Origin: Lachnospiraceae bacterium
GTDB taxonomy: Bacteria > Bacillota > Clostridia > Lachnospirales > Lachnospiraceae
DNA length: 42,721 nucleotides
Assembly (NCBI GenBank): GCA_022797535.1
Contig: JAAWKU010000009.1
Span: 1-42,721, forward strand
Direction: 5' to 3'
Shown here: piece by piece, positions 15,877-24,293 of the stretch
Numbering within the stretch: the first letter of the stretch is position 1
How the letters are laid out: every line of letters starts with the position of its first letter
Position numbers and translations under genes: made by a program
The notes under the pieces: generated by a model
Database searches by the model: none
What the model was told of the DNA's origin: nothing
Seen by the model: only the letters and a program-made list of their open reading frames with translations

Positions 15877-16695
15877 TTACTGCAGTAAGGACAGTACACC
15901 CTGGTTTGCCTGATTGGACTGAGCCAACATAGCCTGACCTGCCTGAGCCAGAATGTTGTTGTTGGAATACTTAACCATCTCAGTAGCCATGTCGGTATCA
16001 CGGATACGGCTCTCAGCGGCTGTGGTGTTCTCCACTACGTTGTCCAGGTTGTTAACGGTGTGCTCAAGCCTGTTCTGAACAGCACCCAGATTAGCGCGCT
16101 GCTCGTTCAGAGTCTTGATAGCGCTCTTGATCGTGGTGATGGCGGTCTTCGCAGATGCCTGAGAAGCTACGCTAACGCTGGCAACACCCAGACCGGAAGC
16201 GCTCAGAGAAGCAATCGTAACGGAAATCTGGTTAGCAGAAGCAGCCTCTGCACCAACCTGAAGGGCTACGCTCTTGAACGAGCCATCCAGCAGCATCTTC
16301 TCATTGAAGGTGGTGGTTGCAGATACACGGTTGATCTCCTCACACAGATTGGTTACTTCCTTCTGGATGTAGGACTGATCCTCGGACTGGTTCGTACCGT
16401 TAGCAGCCTTAACAGCCAGCTCGTTCATTCTCTGCAGCATGTCATGAACTTCGTTCAGAGCACCTTCAGCAGTCTGTACGCAGGAGATACCATCCTGTGC
16501 ATTCAGGGAAGCCTGAGTCAGACCTCTTACCTGACGTCTCATCTTCTCGCTGATAGCCAGGCCAGCAGCGTCGTCGGCTGCACGGTTGATCTTGTAGCCG
16601 GAAGACAGTTTCTCAGTGGACTTGGACTGGGTTGCTGCGGTTAAGCCGAGCATTCTGTTAGAGTTTACTGCGCGTAAGTTGTGTTGTACTACCAT
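15877..16695 (-). CDS. flagellin
   Basis: Filament subunit, 272 residues: the conserved D0/D1 ends are present and the variable middle is very short. The N-terminus has VVQHNLRAVNSNRMLG and a SSGYKINRAADDAAGLAISE segment; the C-terminus has RIRDTDMATEMVKYSNNNIL and ends GVLSLLQ. The MQRMNELAVKAANGTN-type segment and IQKE keep the residues that Toll-like receptor 5 contacts in Salmonella flagellin. The frame extends upstream to 16836 but ATG 16695 is the start, with AAGGAGG 8 bases away. Two sigma-28 promoters precede it and a strong terminator follows. Two cysteines (ISCVQ, NLCEE) are unusual for exported filament subunits. The serine- and threonine-rich middle (about residues 150-205) offers O-glycosylation sites. 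Confidence 0.95.
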   Translation of the reverse strand: MVVQHNLRAVNSNRMLGLTAATQSKSTEKLSSGYKINRAADDAAGLAISEKMRRQVRGLTQASLNAQDGISCVQTAEGALNEVHDMLQRMNELAVKAANGTNQSEDQSYIQKEVTNLCEEINRVSATTTFNEKMLLDGSFKSVALQVGAEAASANQISVTIASLSASGLGVASVSVASQASAKTAITTIKSAIKTLNEQRANLGAVQNRLEHTVNNLDNVVENTTAAESRIRDTDMATEMVKYSNNNILAQAGQAMLAQSNQANQGVLSLLQ

Positions 16696-16703
16696 GATAT
16701 ATT

Positions 16704-16736
16704 CCTCCTTGAATTTTGAAGCCGCTTCCTTGCGGC
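16704..16736 (-). promoter_or_regulatory. candidate CsrA-binding site pair in the flagellin leader
   Basis: In the mRNA a GCCGC/GCGGC hairpin shows AAGGAA in its loop, and about 10 bases later comes the Shine-Dalgarno in AAGGAGG. A GGA in a hairpin loop followed by a GGA in the ribosome binding site is the arrangement CsrA uses to repress hag translation in Bacillus subtilis. No csrA gene is in the window. Confidence 0.45.
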
Positions 16737-16883
16737 CGGATTTTTGCTTGCCGTTCCTTCGATTCGCACGTATCGCTCTCCCGGCAAATGTTACTGCAGC
16801 CCTTCCCTGATTGTGCGGGTCAGATCCAGGTTGCATTGAGCGTAAGCATTGAACTTTTGTTCATTTGCCTTACCTGTTATGTA

Positions 16884-16909
16884 TATCGGTGGCCTTTGGG
16901 AAAACTTTA
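16884..16909 (-). promoter_or_regulatory. sigma-28 promoter of flagellin, proximal
   Basis: Minus strand CTAAAG, 15 bases, CCGATATA. This fits TAAA-N15-GCCGATAA with two differences in the -10 box. It lies about 190 bases upstream of the flagellin ATG. Confidence 0.85.
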
Positions 16910-16995
16910 GGGCTTTGGAAAACTTTTTCTGATTTTTTCGGAATTCATTTCCCGTAATCAACACTTCCGTCCCCTTGTCCCTCCGACATACTATA

Positions 16996-17021
16996 TATCG
17001 GTGGCTTCGGAAAATACTTTA
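16996..17021 (-). promoter_or_regulatory. sigma-28 promoter of flagellin, distal
   Basis: Minus strand CTAAAG, 15 bases, CCGATATA, the same boxes as the proximal promoter 112 bases away. The TAA stop codon of the XRE gene forms the first three bases of the TAAA box. Confidence 0.8.
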
Positions 17022-17498
17022 GGGGTTAATTAGTTCTTTTAATCTAAGAATTTCCCGGCTCTGCCGTTCGACGGTCTGGTTCAGGCGGTCGATGGCATGT
17101 TTCTGACGGCGGATGAGCTGTTTCTGCCTGCCTATGGTCTGCTCCTTCTCCGGGGCCTCCTCGCAGGTCTTGATCATGCCCAGATACCTGGCCATCTTCT
17201 GACGGCTGGGCTGGGACAGGTTCAATATGGAATTCAGCACGCTGCCCACCGTATGCCCTTCCCCCAGCCTTACATTCAGACTGTCAATGGGCATGGAACT
17301 CTCCGTAAGCCCCAGAAGGTAATCTGCGGATACATGAAAATACTCCGCAAACCTGCACAAGGTACCCAGATCGGGAAAGTGTACCCCGTTCTCATAATTG
17401 GATATGGTACCGATGGATACCCCCAGATACTCCGCCAACTGCTTCTGGTAAATTCCCCGCTCTGCTCTCAGTTGAAATAATCTTTCTCCAAAATTCAT
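17019..17498 (-). CDS. XRE-family transcriptional regulator with C-terminal coiled coil
   Basis: 159 residues. The N-terminal helix-turn-helix is of the Cro/CI type (LRAERGIYQKQLAEYLGVS, then TISNYENG), then VSADYLLGL as in many XRE proteins. The C-terminal 45 residues are a charged coiled coil rich in Q, R and K, probably for oligomerisation. A paralogue at 17730 shares the whole plan. The gene ends inside the distal flagellin promoter and is on the same strand as flagellin, with no obvious terminator between, so read-through into flagellin is possible. Its promoter contains a perfect palindrome, suggesting autoregulation. Confidence 0.85.
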   Translation of the reverse strand: MNFGERLFQLRAERGIYQKQLAEYLGVSIGTISNYENGVHFPDLGTLCRFAEYFHVSADYLLGLTESSMPIDSLNVRLGEGHTVGSVLNSILNLSQPSRQKMARYLGMIKTCEEAPEKEQTIGRQKQLIRRQKHAIDRLNQTVERQSREILRLKELINP

Positions 17499-17533
17499 AT
17501 TGCGATTCTCCCCTAATCGAATCCCTTTTTAAT

Positions 17534-17562
17534 ACTATAATACATATTATAGATAGTATCAA
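17534..17562 (-). promoter_or_regulatory. promoter with palindromic operator for the XRE gene at 17019
   Basis: Minus strand TTGATA, 17 bases, TATAGT. The palindrome CTATAATA-TG-TATTATAG occupies 17535-17552, covering spacer and -10 box: a likely repressor site. The paralogue's promoter has the same layout. Confidence 0.65.
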
Positions 17563-17612
17563 CCAGATTTTGGAAAATTTTGTAAATTCTTCGCTCTATT
17601 TAACTGAAAAAG

Positions 17613-17645
17613 AAAAAAGGCCCCTGTATTTGTCAGTGGGGCCTT
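17613..17645 (-). terminator. terminator of the XRE gene at 17730
   Basis: AAGGCCCC / GGGGCCTT stem, 13-base loop, then TTTTTTC on the minus strand, about 85 bases after the stop codon. Confidence 0.8.
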
Positions 17646-17729
17646 CTTCTATACAGTAAACGAACGAAAATAATCAACCGAAGGAAAACTTATCTGATTC
17701 TTCCTTCCGCCACGCTCCATATTTCTGCG

Positions 17730-18227
17730 TCAGCCAACAATCGAAACACTGATTTCCTCCTTTTCTTTCCGCTCTTCCAACAATTCCTTCAGGCGCTTTA
17801 TCTCCTCGGCCTGTTGGATGATGGTCTGGGCCTGGCTCTCAATCTGCTGCCTCTGCCGGCTGATGCTGCGGTCTTTCCCGGGCATCTCCTCATAAGCCTT
17901 TACCATGTCCAGATACTTAATGGCCTGCCTGCGGGCAGGCTGGGACATATCCTGCATGGTATTCAGGGCCTTTCCGATCGTGTAGCCCTCCGCCATCTGC
18001 ACGTTCAGCTTCTCCATGGACGACGCGCAGTCGGTGAGTTCCAGAAGATAATCTGTAGTCACATGAAAATATCCTGCCAGCTTGCACAGAGTTGGCAGGT
18101 CAGGACAGTGCACCCCATTCTCGTAGTTGGAAATCGTGCCTACTGAAACCTCCAGATACTCTGCAACCGCTTTCTGGTAAATTCCTCTCTCGGTTCTTAA
18201 TTGAAACAGTTTTTCTCCGAAACTCAT
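17730..18227 (-). CDS. XRE-family transcriptional regulator, paralogue
   Basis: 165 residues. Same Cro/CI-type helix-turn-helix (LRTERGIYQKAVAEYLEVS, TISNYENG), the VTTDYLLEL segment and a C-terminal coiled coil that continues into a charged ERKEKEE tail. About half its residues match the protein at 17019, so the pair arose by tandem duplication. It is followed by its own terminator. The promoter at 18273-18301 is the same kind as the paralogue's. They may cross-regulate each other and nearby flagellin; only the arrangement suggests this. Confidence 0.85.
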   Translation of the reverse strand: MSFGEKLFQLRTERGIYQKAVAEYLEVSVGTISNYENGVHCPDLPTLCKLAGYFHVTTDYLLELTDCASSMEKLNVQMAEGYTIGKALNTMQDMSQPARRQAIKYLDMVKAYEEMPGKDRSISRQRQQIESQAQTIIQQAEEIKRLKELLEERKEKEEISVSIVG

Positions 18228-18272
18228 ACCCTACTCTCCCAAGTATTTCTTTTGTCAATGAATTCTTCTAAT

Positions 18273-18301
18273 ATTATAATTTATGTTGTAGATATTATCA
18301 A
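18273..18301 (-). promoter_or_regulatory. promoter of the XRE gene at 17730
   Basis: Minus strand TTGATA, 17 bases, TATAAT. The surrounding bases (TTTACAAAA about 20 bases upstream, TTGATAxTATCTA) match the paralogue's promoter, but the palindrome is degenerate. Confidence 0.65.
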
Positions 18302-18339
18302 CTGGTTTTTGGCAGGTTTTGTAAATTTCTCGAGAACAT

Positions 18340-18374
18340 AAAAAAAGACCCTCGAAAACCGTCAGTTTTCAGGG
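18340..18374 (-). terminator. minus-strand terminator without an evident upstream gene
   Basis: CCCT-GAAAAC / GTTTTC-AGGG stem with one bulged base, followed on the minus strand by seven Ts. No intact minus-strand gene lies just upstream; it may end read-through from the 19-27 kb block. The rest of 18375-18550 shows only the plus-strand promoter region of the next gene. Confidence 0.6.
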
Positions 18375-18550
18375 AATAATAATATCTGGTGAAATAATTT
18401 TTTCCACTGCCACAATGGCAGTGCTCAGCCATAGGATAAACAGAAAGCCGAGAAGATTTTTAAAACCGAACAAAAAATAGTCCATACCTATACATTTATT
18501 GTGTTATAATATTAAAAACGTGGAGCATATTTGTTTAGGAGGTACGGATT

Positions 18551-18796
18551 ATGCAAAAAATAAAATGTTCAAAAACTCTTGGAGCTCATCTGAAAACGCT
18601 TCGATTAGAAGCCGGTTTGGGCGCAACCGAGCTTGCAAAGTATATGCAGCTATTGGGATGCCATACAACTCGAGAGTGCTGGGTGAAAATCGAAGCGGGG
18701 GCACATAACATCTCATCAGATCAGCTTTGGGCATTCAAGGAAGCGCTACACATATCATATGACAAAATTTTTGAATATACGGAGGAAGAAAAATAA
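18551..18796 (+). CDS. small helix-turn-helix protein
   Basis: 81 residues. The opening (KTLGAHLKTLRLEAGLGATELAKYM) and the NISSDQLWAFKEALHISYDKIFEY end look like a compact XRE-type DNA-binding domain with no other domain. AGGAGG lies 8 bases before the ATG, and TATAAT about 45 bases upstream. It is a single plus-strand gene among minus-strand ones and may be a remnant or an accessory regulator of the mobile region on its right. Confidence 0.7.
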   Translation: MQKIKCSKTLGAHLKTLRLEAGLGATELAKYMQLLGCHTTRECWVKIEAGAHNISSDQLWAFKEALHISYDKIFEYTEEEK

Positions 18797-18802
18797 CCGA
18801 GT

Positions 18803-18955
18803 ATGTCGTATCCATCTTATCAGGATTCTGATTTCATCAACATATATGGCCTCAAAAGGCCTGATGGCGGCGGTCAAACCTATTATATACAAGCAGCAGG
18901 TTATAGCATATCCAGGCAGACTCTAAACCGCCGTCACCCTGCATGGCAGCCTTGA
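18803..18955 (+). CDS. possible 50-residue hypothetical protein
   Basis: The frame from ATG 18803 to TGA 18955 starts MSYPSYQDSDF and ends HPAWQP. It begins 7 bases after the preceding stop but has no convincing ribosome binding site. Not recognised; may be non-coding. Confidence 0.2.
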   Translation: MSYPSYQDSDFINIYGLKRPDGGGQTYYIQAAGYSISRQTLNRRHPAWQP

Positions 18956-19021
18956 AGTAGTTTACCTGAGCCGAACCGGAATAACAATAACGAATATATA
19001 TGAAAAAATATCCGAACACAA

Positions 19022-19240
19022 TCAATAATCTCTATATTCTCCTCTAATCTCCTTTGCAGCACGCAATATAAGAGAGAAAGCGTGAGGTACCAGTGCCATC
19101 CCGGCAATCAACCAGCCCAGAATGGATGGCAGCTTCAATTTAGTTACCAGCTTGCCCACCAGAAAGGCAATACCATAGAGCAATATATCATTTTTTTGCA
19201 ATATTATTGCAAAACAGAGAAAAAGCGGGGCAGCATACCG
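19022..19240 (-). pseudogene. N-terminal fragment of a CPA2 cation/proton antiporter
   Basis: About 40 residues (LLYGIAFLVGKLVTKLKLPS, then ILGWLIAGMALVPHAFSLI) match the first two membrane helices of Kef-type monovalent cation/proton antiporters. The frame stops soon after at REIRGEYRDY. The remaining 350 or more residues are absent. An open frame reaches 19291 but its first part lies in the permease remnant. It is a truncated relic. Confidence 0.6.
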
Positions 19241-19250
19241 CCGCCCCGCT
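19218..19250 (-). terminator. terminator of the ABC/two-component transcript
   Basis: AGCGGGGC / GCCCCGCT stem with an 11-base loop followed by TTTTTC on the minus strand, 13 bases after the last permease codon. Confidence 0.85.
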
Positions 19251-19262
19251 GATCCCATACGG

Positions 19263-21644
19263 TTATTCCATCGCTCTGATTCGCTCAACAAGAGATTGCT
19301 TTTTCAAATTTCCAGTTGTATAAGAAATCAAGATAAACTGCACAATCAGTAGAATCGCTAAATATATCAATACGACCAGCCACGGAAATGAATAATAAAA
19401 GTATGGGTTCATCGTTTTTACAACTACCTGTACGGATAGAACGCCAAGACCAGTTCCCAAAATCAATGTTACAAGCGTAGCAAAAACTGAATAAATCACC
19501 CCCTCATAACACAGCATTTTGATAAGTTGCTTTTTACTCAAACCAATCGCCTGTAACATTCCAATTTCCTGCCTCCGAGACAGAAAGTTCGTAATTGTCG
19601 TATTAACAAGGTTGATTAGAGAAAAGCCCACAACAATAACTGCCACGATCAACAACACCCCGAAAGATAGTTGCTGAAGTCCACTATAATAAGTTATACT
19701 TTCTTTTATGGTTTCCATAACCAAATCGCTGTTTCCGTCTATTAGCTGATTTAATGCAGCTTCAACCGTATGGAATTTATCTGTGTCTGTAATTACGGAA
19801 ATAGTGCCTGTGCAATCTATCCCGGTTGCTTCTTTCATAAGCTGTTCTGGGAGCGTAAAGCATTTTGAGAAGCCAGCGTAAGAATATTCGTTTACAATGC
19901 CCATGATCGTATAGGCTTTTGTGTGAATCTGGCCAGATTCCGTTTCATAGTTCACTTCACGGTATCGCCCAACGCAGCCTCCATATCATAGAGATCGGCA
20001 CGCTCTTGAAGCAAGACAATTCCGTTGCCTGCGACCAGTTCATCATAATCAATGGTTCCCGCAATTAGTTCTTTCTCCAAATTCTGCTGCTCATCTCGGC
20101 GAAAGCCCTGAATCCATTTTCCAGAATTACCATTTACGCTATATTCTGCGTCCGTATAATACCAACGCACTGTTTCGGTAACACCATCAATGGATTCGAT
20201 TGCTCTTTCAAAATCATCATTAATATAGATTTTTTGCTGTAATTTAGTTAAAGAAATGTGTGCAGTATCAAAGGATTGATTCGCGTTAAGTTTCATATTA
20301 AATTCACCGACAGGGAAAGCTCTGCCTCTTGCCTCTGAAATGCCATCATAAGAAACCAACATTGTCGAAATCAGCACAACCAATACTCCGCCCAGTGAAA
20401 GAGAAAGTATTGTTAAAATAGATTTTGCCTTTTGTCTGGACAGATTCATTTTAGCAAGTGACGCAGGTGTTATTTTACGGTGCAACACAGAACTTTCTTT
20501 GATCTTCCCTTTATAATCGGAATATCGCAATGCTTCCATCGGAGACACTGCCGCAGCTCTTTTTACAGGAGTACGGATGGCAATCATCACAATAATAAAT
20601 TAAAAAGTCCAACCCCAGCCGTGACACATAAAGTGGTCGGCCAGTACCAACCGCCAGGAATCAAAAAATACCCAATAATGTTTCCGACAATTAAACCAAT
20701 AGGAATGCCAATAGCGGCAAGTAGTTTTCCCTCTCGAAAAACCATCTTTTGATTTGTCGCTTGGTTGTTCCAATAGTGCGAAGCTGTCCATAGTTACGAA
20801 TACTGCCTGCTACTGAAATATAAAAAATCGAATAGATAACAATACCAGAACCAATGAAAGTTATAAAGCCGATCAAGAAATAGAACAGCATATCATTTCC
20901 ACGATTTTCGTCCTTTAAGTTGAAATATGTGGAACGGACGATGACATTATCATCGGAGATTTTTAATTGCTGTGCCAGAGTGTTTGCATAGCTGGCGGCT
21001 TCTTCCTCGCTCATGTTTTGAGCGTCTTTCAGCCCAATGTAATAGTCAATCATGTCCCTGTTGCCATACTGCTGTTCCACCAGTTCTTTTGATATAATGG
21101 CAGTATAGCGTCCAATATCGCCAGTTTTCACATGTAAGATTCCTGTCAATTTGAAGTCATGGATCGTTCCATCAGAAAAGGGGATTTGAATTGTCTGTCC
21201 TGATTCATTTGAATATCCCAAACTATCCAAAAAGGATTCCTGTACTACAATTTCATCTTCCGAAGTTGGTAAATCTCCCGAATAGGGCATGCTTTGCGAT
21301 TTTAACATATCTGCATTTGCATAAGTAAAATTAACGGTTGAATGATTTACCTGTTCAGAAAATGCGTTAAAAAATTCTCCCACCCACGCAATTTCTTCTT
21401 GATTATATAGTTCCTGTCCCTGTTGTTCAGAAATAGCATGATACATAATCTGTGCTGTTTTTTGGTTGCGGTTTTGCGTTTCCTGCATAACCCCAAAGCC
21501 ATAAAGGACAATGGCGGATAGTAATGCGCTCGCAAGTGCAATCGTCAAAATAATAAAGATATTTCTTTTTCGACTTGCTGATATACTTCGACTTGATATG
21601 CGCTTTACTATGGCGCTGGTATCATTTTCAAAAGGCCATGTCAT
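19263..21644 (-). pseudogene. FtsX-like ABC permease broken by three frameshifts
   Basis: The pieces align end to end with the intact 791-residue permease at 24653. The start (MTWPFENDTSAIVK) and the end (SLVERIRAME) are intact, but three single-base losses divide it: about 20747 (a short A run), about 20602-20606 (a T run) and about 19953-19958 (a G before TGAAC). Restoring each base rebuilds family sequence, for example KMVFREGKLLAAIGIPIG. Parts present are the first FtsX domain with its extracellular segment (21644-20748) and the second FtsX domain (20590-19263). The gene follows the ATPase gene by 15 bases and has its ribosome binding site. Two of the three sites are in homopolymers, so assembly error is possible. 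Confidence 0.8.
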
Positions 21645-21659
21645 AGCCTGTCACCTCCT

Positions 21660-22325
21660 TTAGCCCACGATCTTTCCATCCTCAATGCGGACAATTCGAT
21701 CTGCAAGGCGGGCGATGTCGTTGTTGTGGGTAATCATCACTACGGTTTGCCTGAACTCTGCGCTGGTGCGCTTGATAAGTCCCAGCACTTCGGAGCTGGT
21801 CTTGCTGTCCAGGTTGCCGGTGGGCTCGTCGGCCAGCACAATAGCCGGTTTGGTAATCAGGGCGCGGGCAATCGCCACACGCTGCTGCTGGCCGCCTGAA
21901 AGATTGCCTGGCATATTCTTCAGCTTATCCTCCAGCCCCAGCAGGTGAACGACTTCGTTCATAAACTTCTGATCTACTGTGTCCCCATCCAGCTCCACCG
22001 GCAGGACAATGTTTTCATACACATTCAGAATTGGGACGAGGTTGTAGTTCTGAAAGATAAAGCCGATGTTTCTGCGTCGGAAGATGGTGAGCTGCTCGTC
22101 GTTCATCTTCGCCAGTTCCTTGTCCCGGACGATCACATTGCCGGAAGTGGGGGTGTCCAGCCCGCCCATCATGTGAAGCAGGGTGGACTTGCCGCTGCCG
22201 GAGGTTCCCACAACGGCTACAAACTCACCGTCCTCCACAGAGAAATTCACGCCATCAAGGGCGCGGGTAATGTTCGGCTCTGTGCCGTAATACTTTTTCA
22301 GGTCGATGGTCTGTAAAATGCTCAT
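21660..22325 (-). CDS. ABC transporter ATPase (MacB/LolD-like)
   Basis: 221 residues with an intact nucleotide-binding site: Walker A GTSGSGKST, Q-loop FIFQNYNL, signature LSGGQQQR, Walker B IVLADEPTGNLDS and the H-loop MITHN. It powers an FtsX-type permease that exports or removes peptide antibiotics or lipids. The start is ATG 22325 with AGGAG 10 bases upstream. Its own permease downstream is broken, so its partner may now be the intact permease at 24653. The promoter has a response-regulator direct repeat (22369-22397). Confidence 0.9.
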   Translation of the reverse strand: MSILQTIDLKKYYGTEPNITRALDGVNFSVEDGEFVAVVGTSGSGKSTLLHMMGGLDTPTSGNVIVRDKELAKMNDEQLTIFRRRNIGFIFQNYNLVPILNVYENIVLPVELDGDTVDQKFMNEVVHLLGLEDKLKNMPGNLSGGQQQRVAIARALITKPAIVLADEPTGNLDSKTSSEVLGLIKRTSAEFRQTVVMITHNNDIARLADRIVRIEDGKIVG

Positions 22326-22368
22326 ATTCAAAATGCTCCTTTCAAGGCTTCTGCCTGTTGATAAGGCT

Positions 22369-22397
22369 ATTGTAAAACCCAAATGTCCGCGAAATGT
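22369..22397 (-). promoter_or_regulatory. response-regulator site and -10 box of the ABC ATPase gene
   Basis: Minus strand ACATTT-CGCGG-ACATTT, a direct repeat 11 bases apart, then 6 bases and TACAAT. Identical repeats with the same 6-base distance to a -10 box lie upstream of the response regulator (24294-24322) and of the ATPase remnant (27355-27383). Confidence 0.7.
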
Positions 22398-22544
22398 TAC
22401 AGCGGTTAAAAAATTTCATTGAAAATCGGGGGGAATTGTTACAGCGCTCGGACATTTCAGCCGAAAGCCTGCCACTGGCAGCTTTATCGGCACACGATGG
22501 CGAAATAATGCAGCGGACAGCCGGAAAAGGCCGCCCGCTGCCCA

Positions 22545-23576
22545 TTACTTCACAGGGAGCATAATGGAAAAAGCAGAACCCTGTCCCGGCTCCGAATCCA
22601 CTTTGATATACCCGCCCTGCCGGGTCACGATCTCGCGGGCCAGATGCAGGCCAATGCCCACGCCCTGCTGCTCATGTACTTCTTCCTCCCGATAGAAGCG
22701 CCGGAAGATAGCCGCCTGGTTGCTCTCGGAAATTCCCTTGCCGGTGTCGGTGACTTTGACCTCCACATACATTTCCCACAGCGCTACCGACACAGAGATT
22801 TTCCCACCTGCCGGGGTGTACTTCACCGCATTGTCCAGCAGGTTAAAGAGGGCTTCGGATGTCCACTTGCTGTCATGGAAGAGGGTCAAATCTTCCGGGC
22901 AGTCCACGGACACGGTGATTTCTTTTTTCTCTGCCGCATACACAATCCCACTCATGGCCTGGGCCACAGTATCAAAGAGGCGGCTGAGTTTCTTCTCTAA
23001 ATGAATGACGCCCGTTTCCAGACGGGAAGTTTTCACAAGGGCCTGAAAAAGAAAATCCAGCTTATCCGTTTGGGTGCGAATGCCCCGGATAAAATCTGTT
23101 CGCTCTGTTTCAGCCATAGGCTTTTCCAGCAGAGTGTCCGCTGCCATTTTCAGATTGCTCACCGGCGTTTTCACCTGATGGGAAATATCCGATACCAGGG
23201 CCTGAAGCTCCTGCCGTTCTTCATCCACCTTGCGCCGGTTCTCCTGCATGATCTGATAGAGACGGGAAAGCCGGTGGCTGATACGGGCCAGCATGGTTTC
23301 GCTGTCCTCTGCACGCTGGGGCGCTTCATCCCCTTCGATCATGTGGTCGAGGGTCTGGCACAGGTCAGAGGTAAACAGGGACAGGCGCTTTCCAAATACC
23401 TGCATCAGCAGGAAAAAACAGACCAGGGCGCAGAGAAACAGCGCGCCGCCCGCAAACAATACCGCTGTCTGCTTTGTCACGAGGAACAGAACCAGCGTGA
23501 TTGCCGTCATGGAAAACAGCAGACCAGCCACCACCAGACGGAACAACTTTTTTACTGATAAGTCTTTGAGCATCAT
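22545..23576 (-). CDS. sensor histidine kinase with short membrane sensor
   Basis: 343 residues. Two membrane helices (about 15-35 and 40-65) are separated by only a few residues, so there is almost no extracellular domain. A HAMP-like linker, the H-box SDISHQVKTPVSNLK, N-box NLLDNAVKY, G1 VTDTGKGI and G2 GVGIGLHLA follow. This plan fits kinases that sense through a partner ABC transporter. The start ATG 23576 overlaps the response regulator stop by 4 bases, with GGGAGG upstream. It is the only intact kinase of the duplicated module. Confidence 0.9.
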   Translation of the reverse strand: MMLKDLSVKKLFRLVVAGLLFSMTAITLVLFLVTKQTAVLFAGGALFLCALVCFFLLMQVFGKRLSLFTSDLCQTLDHMIEGDEAPQRAEDSETMLARISHRLSRLYQIMQENRRKVDEERQELQALVSDISHQVKTPVSNLKMAADTLLEKPMAETERTDFIRGIRTQTDKLDFLFQALVKTSRLETGVIHLEKKLSRLFDTVAQAMSGIVYAAEKKEITVSVDCPEDLTLFHDSKWTSEALFNLLDNAVKYTPAGGKISVSVALWEMYVEVKVTDTGKGISESNQAAIFRRFYREEEVHEQQGVGIGLHLAREIVTRQGGYIKVDSEPGQGSAFSIMLPVK

Positions 23577-24265
23577 TTCTTCTCGCCTCCCGTCCATTGA
23601 TAACCCATGCCGTAAATCGTTTTGATATAGGGCGCGCCGCCATCCGCTTCTATCTTGCTGCGAATGCGGCTGATGGAGGTAGTCAGGGTGTGTTCATCTA
23701 CAAAACGCTCGTCTACATCCCACAGCTTTTCCAAAAGCTGCTGGCGGGTAAGTACCTGCTTCGGATTTTTGCGGAACAGATTCAGCATCTTATATTCCAT
23801 GGGAGATAAGGCCAGGGGGGATTCGTTCAGGGCCGCGGCCTGCTCAGAGAAGTCCAGAAACAGCCGCCCATCGTCGTAAATATCCTTTGCGGGCTTATGG
23901 TGTTCCAACATGGCGAACATGGCTTTTATTTTCCGCTGCAAGGCTACAATCACAAAGGGCTTTGTGATATAGTCCACCGCCCCCGCCTCATAGCCCCGTA
24001 TCTGGTCGCTCTCCTGATCGTTGGCGGTCAGGAAAATCACAATGGTGTCCGGGTGTTCCGGCTTAATCAACCGGCACAGATCATAGCCGTTGCCATCCGG
24101 CAGATTGATATCCAGCAGGACTAAATCAAACTCCTGCGTGTGCAGGGCTTCGGCTGCTGTCCTGGCGTTTAGGGCAGAGGTCACACCATAGCCGTCAGCG
24201 GTCAGGTTGTAGGCTAACATCTTATTCAAAAAACTGTCGTCCTCGACAATTAAAATCTGCTTCAT
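23573..24265 (-). CDS. OmpR-family response regulator
   Basis: 230 residues. The receiver domain has the acidic pair at VEDDS, the phosphorylated aspartate in LLDINLPDG and the lysine in YITKPF. The C-terminal winged helix ends with IRSKIEADGGAPYIKT, IYGMGYQW. The frame continues to 24490 but ATG 24265 with AAGGAAG 8 bases upstream is the start; upstream residues belong to a relaxase remnant. Its own promoter contains the ACATTT direct repeat, so autoregulation is likely. It controls the ABC genes in the same module. Confidence 0.92.
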   Translation of the reverse strand: MKQILIVEDDSFLNKMLAYNLTADGYGVTSALNARTAAEALHTQEFDLVLLDINLPDGNGYDLCRLIKPEHPDTIVIFLTANDQESDQIRGYEAGAVDYITKPFVIVALQRKIKAMFAMLEHHKPAKDIYDDGRLFLDFSEQAAALNESPLALSPMEYKMLNLFRKNPKQVLTRQQLLEKLWDVDERFVDEHTLTTSISRIRSKIEADGGAPYIKTIYGMGYQWTGGEKK

Positions 24266-24293
24266 ATCGTCACTTCCTTTGCTTTTTGCAATT

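Noticed and set aside
19263..21644. Three separate small permease genes
   Set aside because: The pieces form one full permease when three single bases are restored, so this is a broken gene, not three genes.
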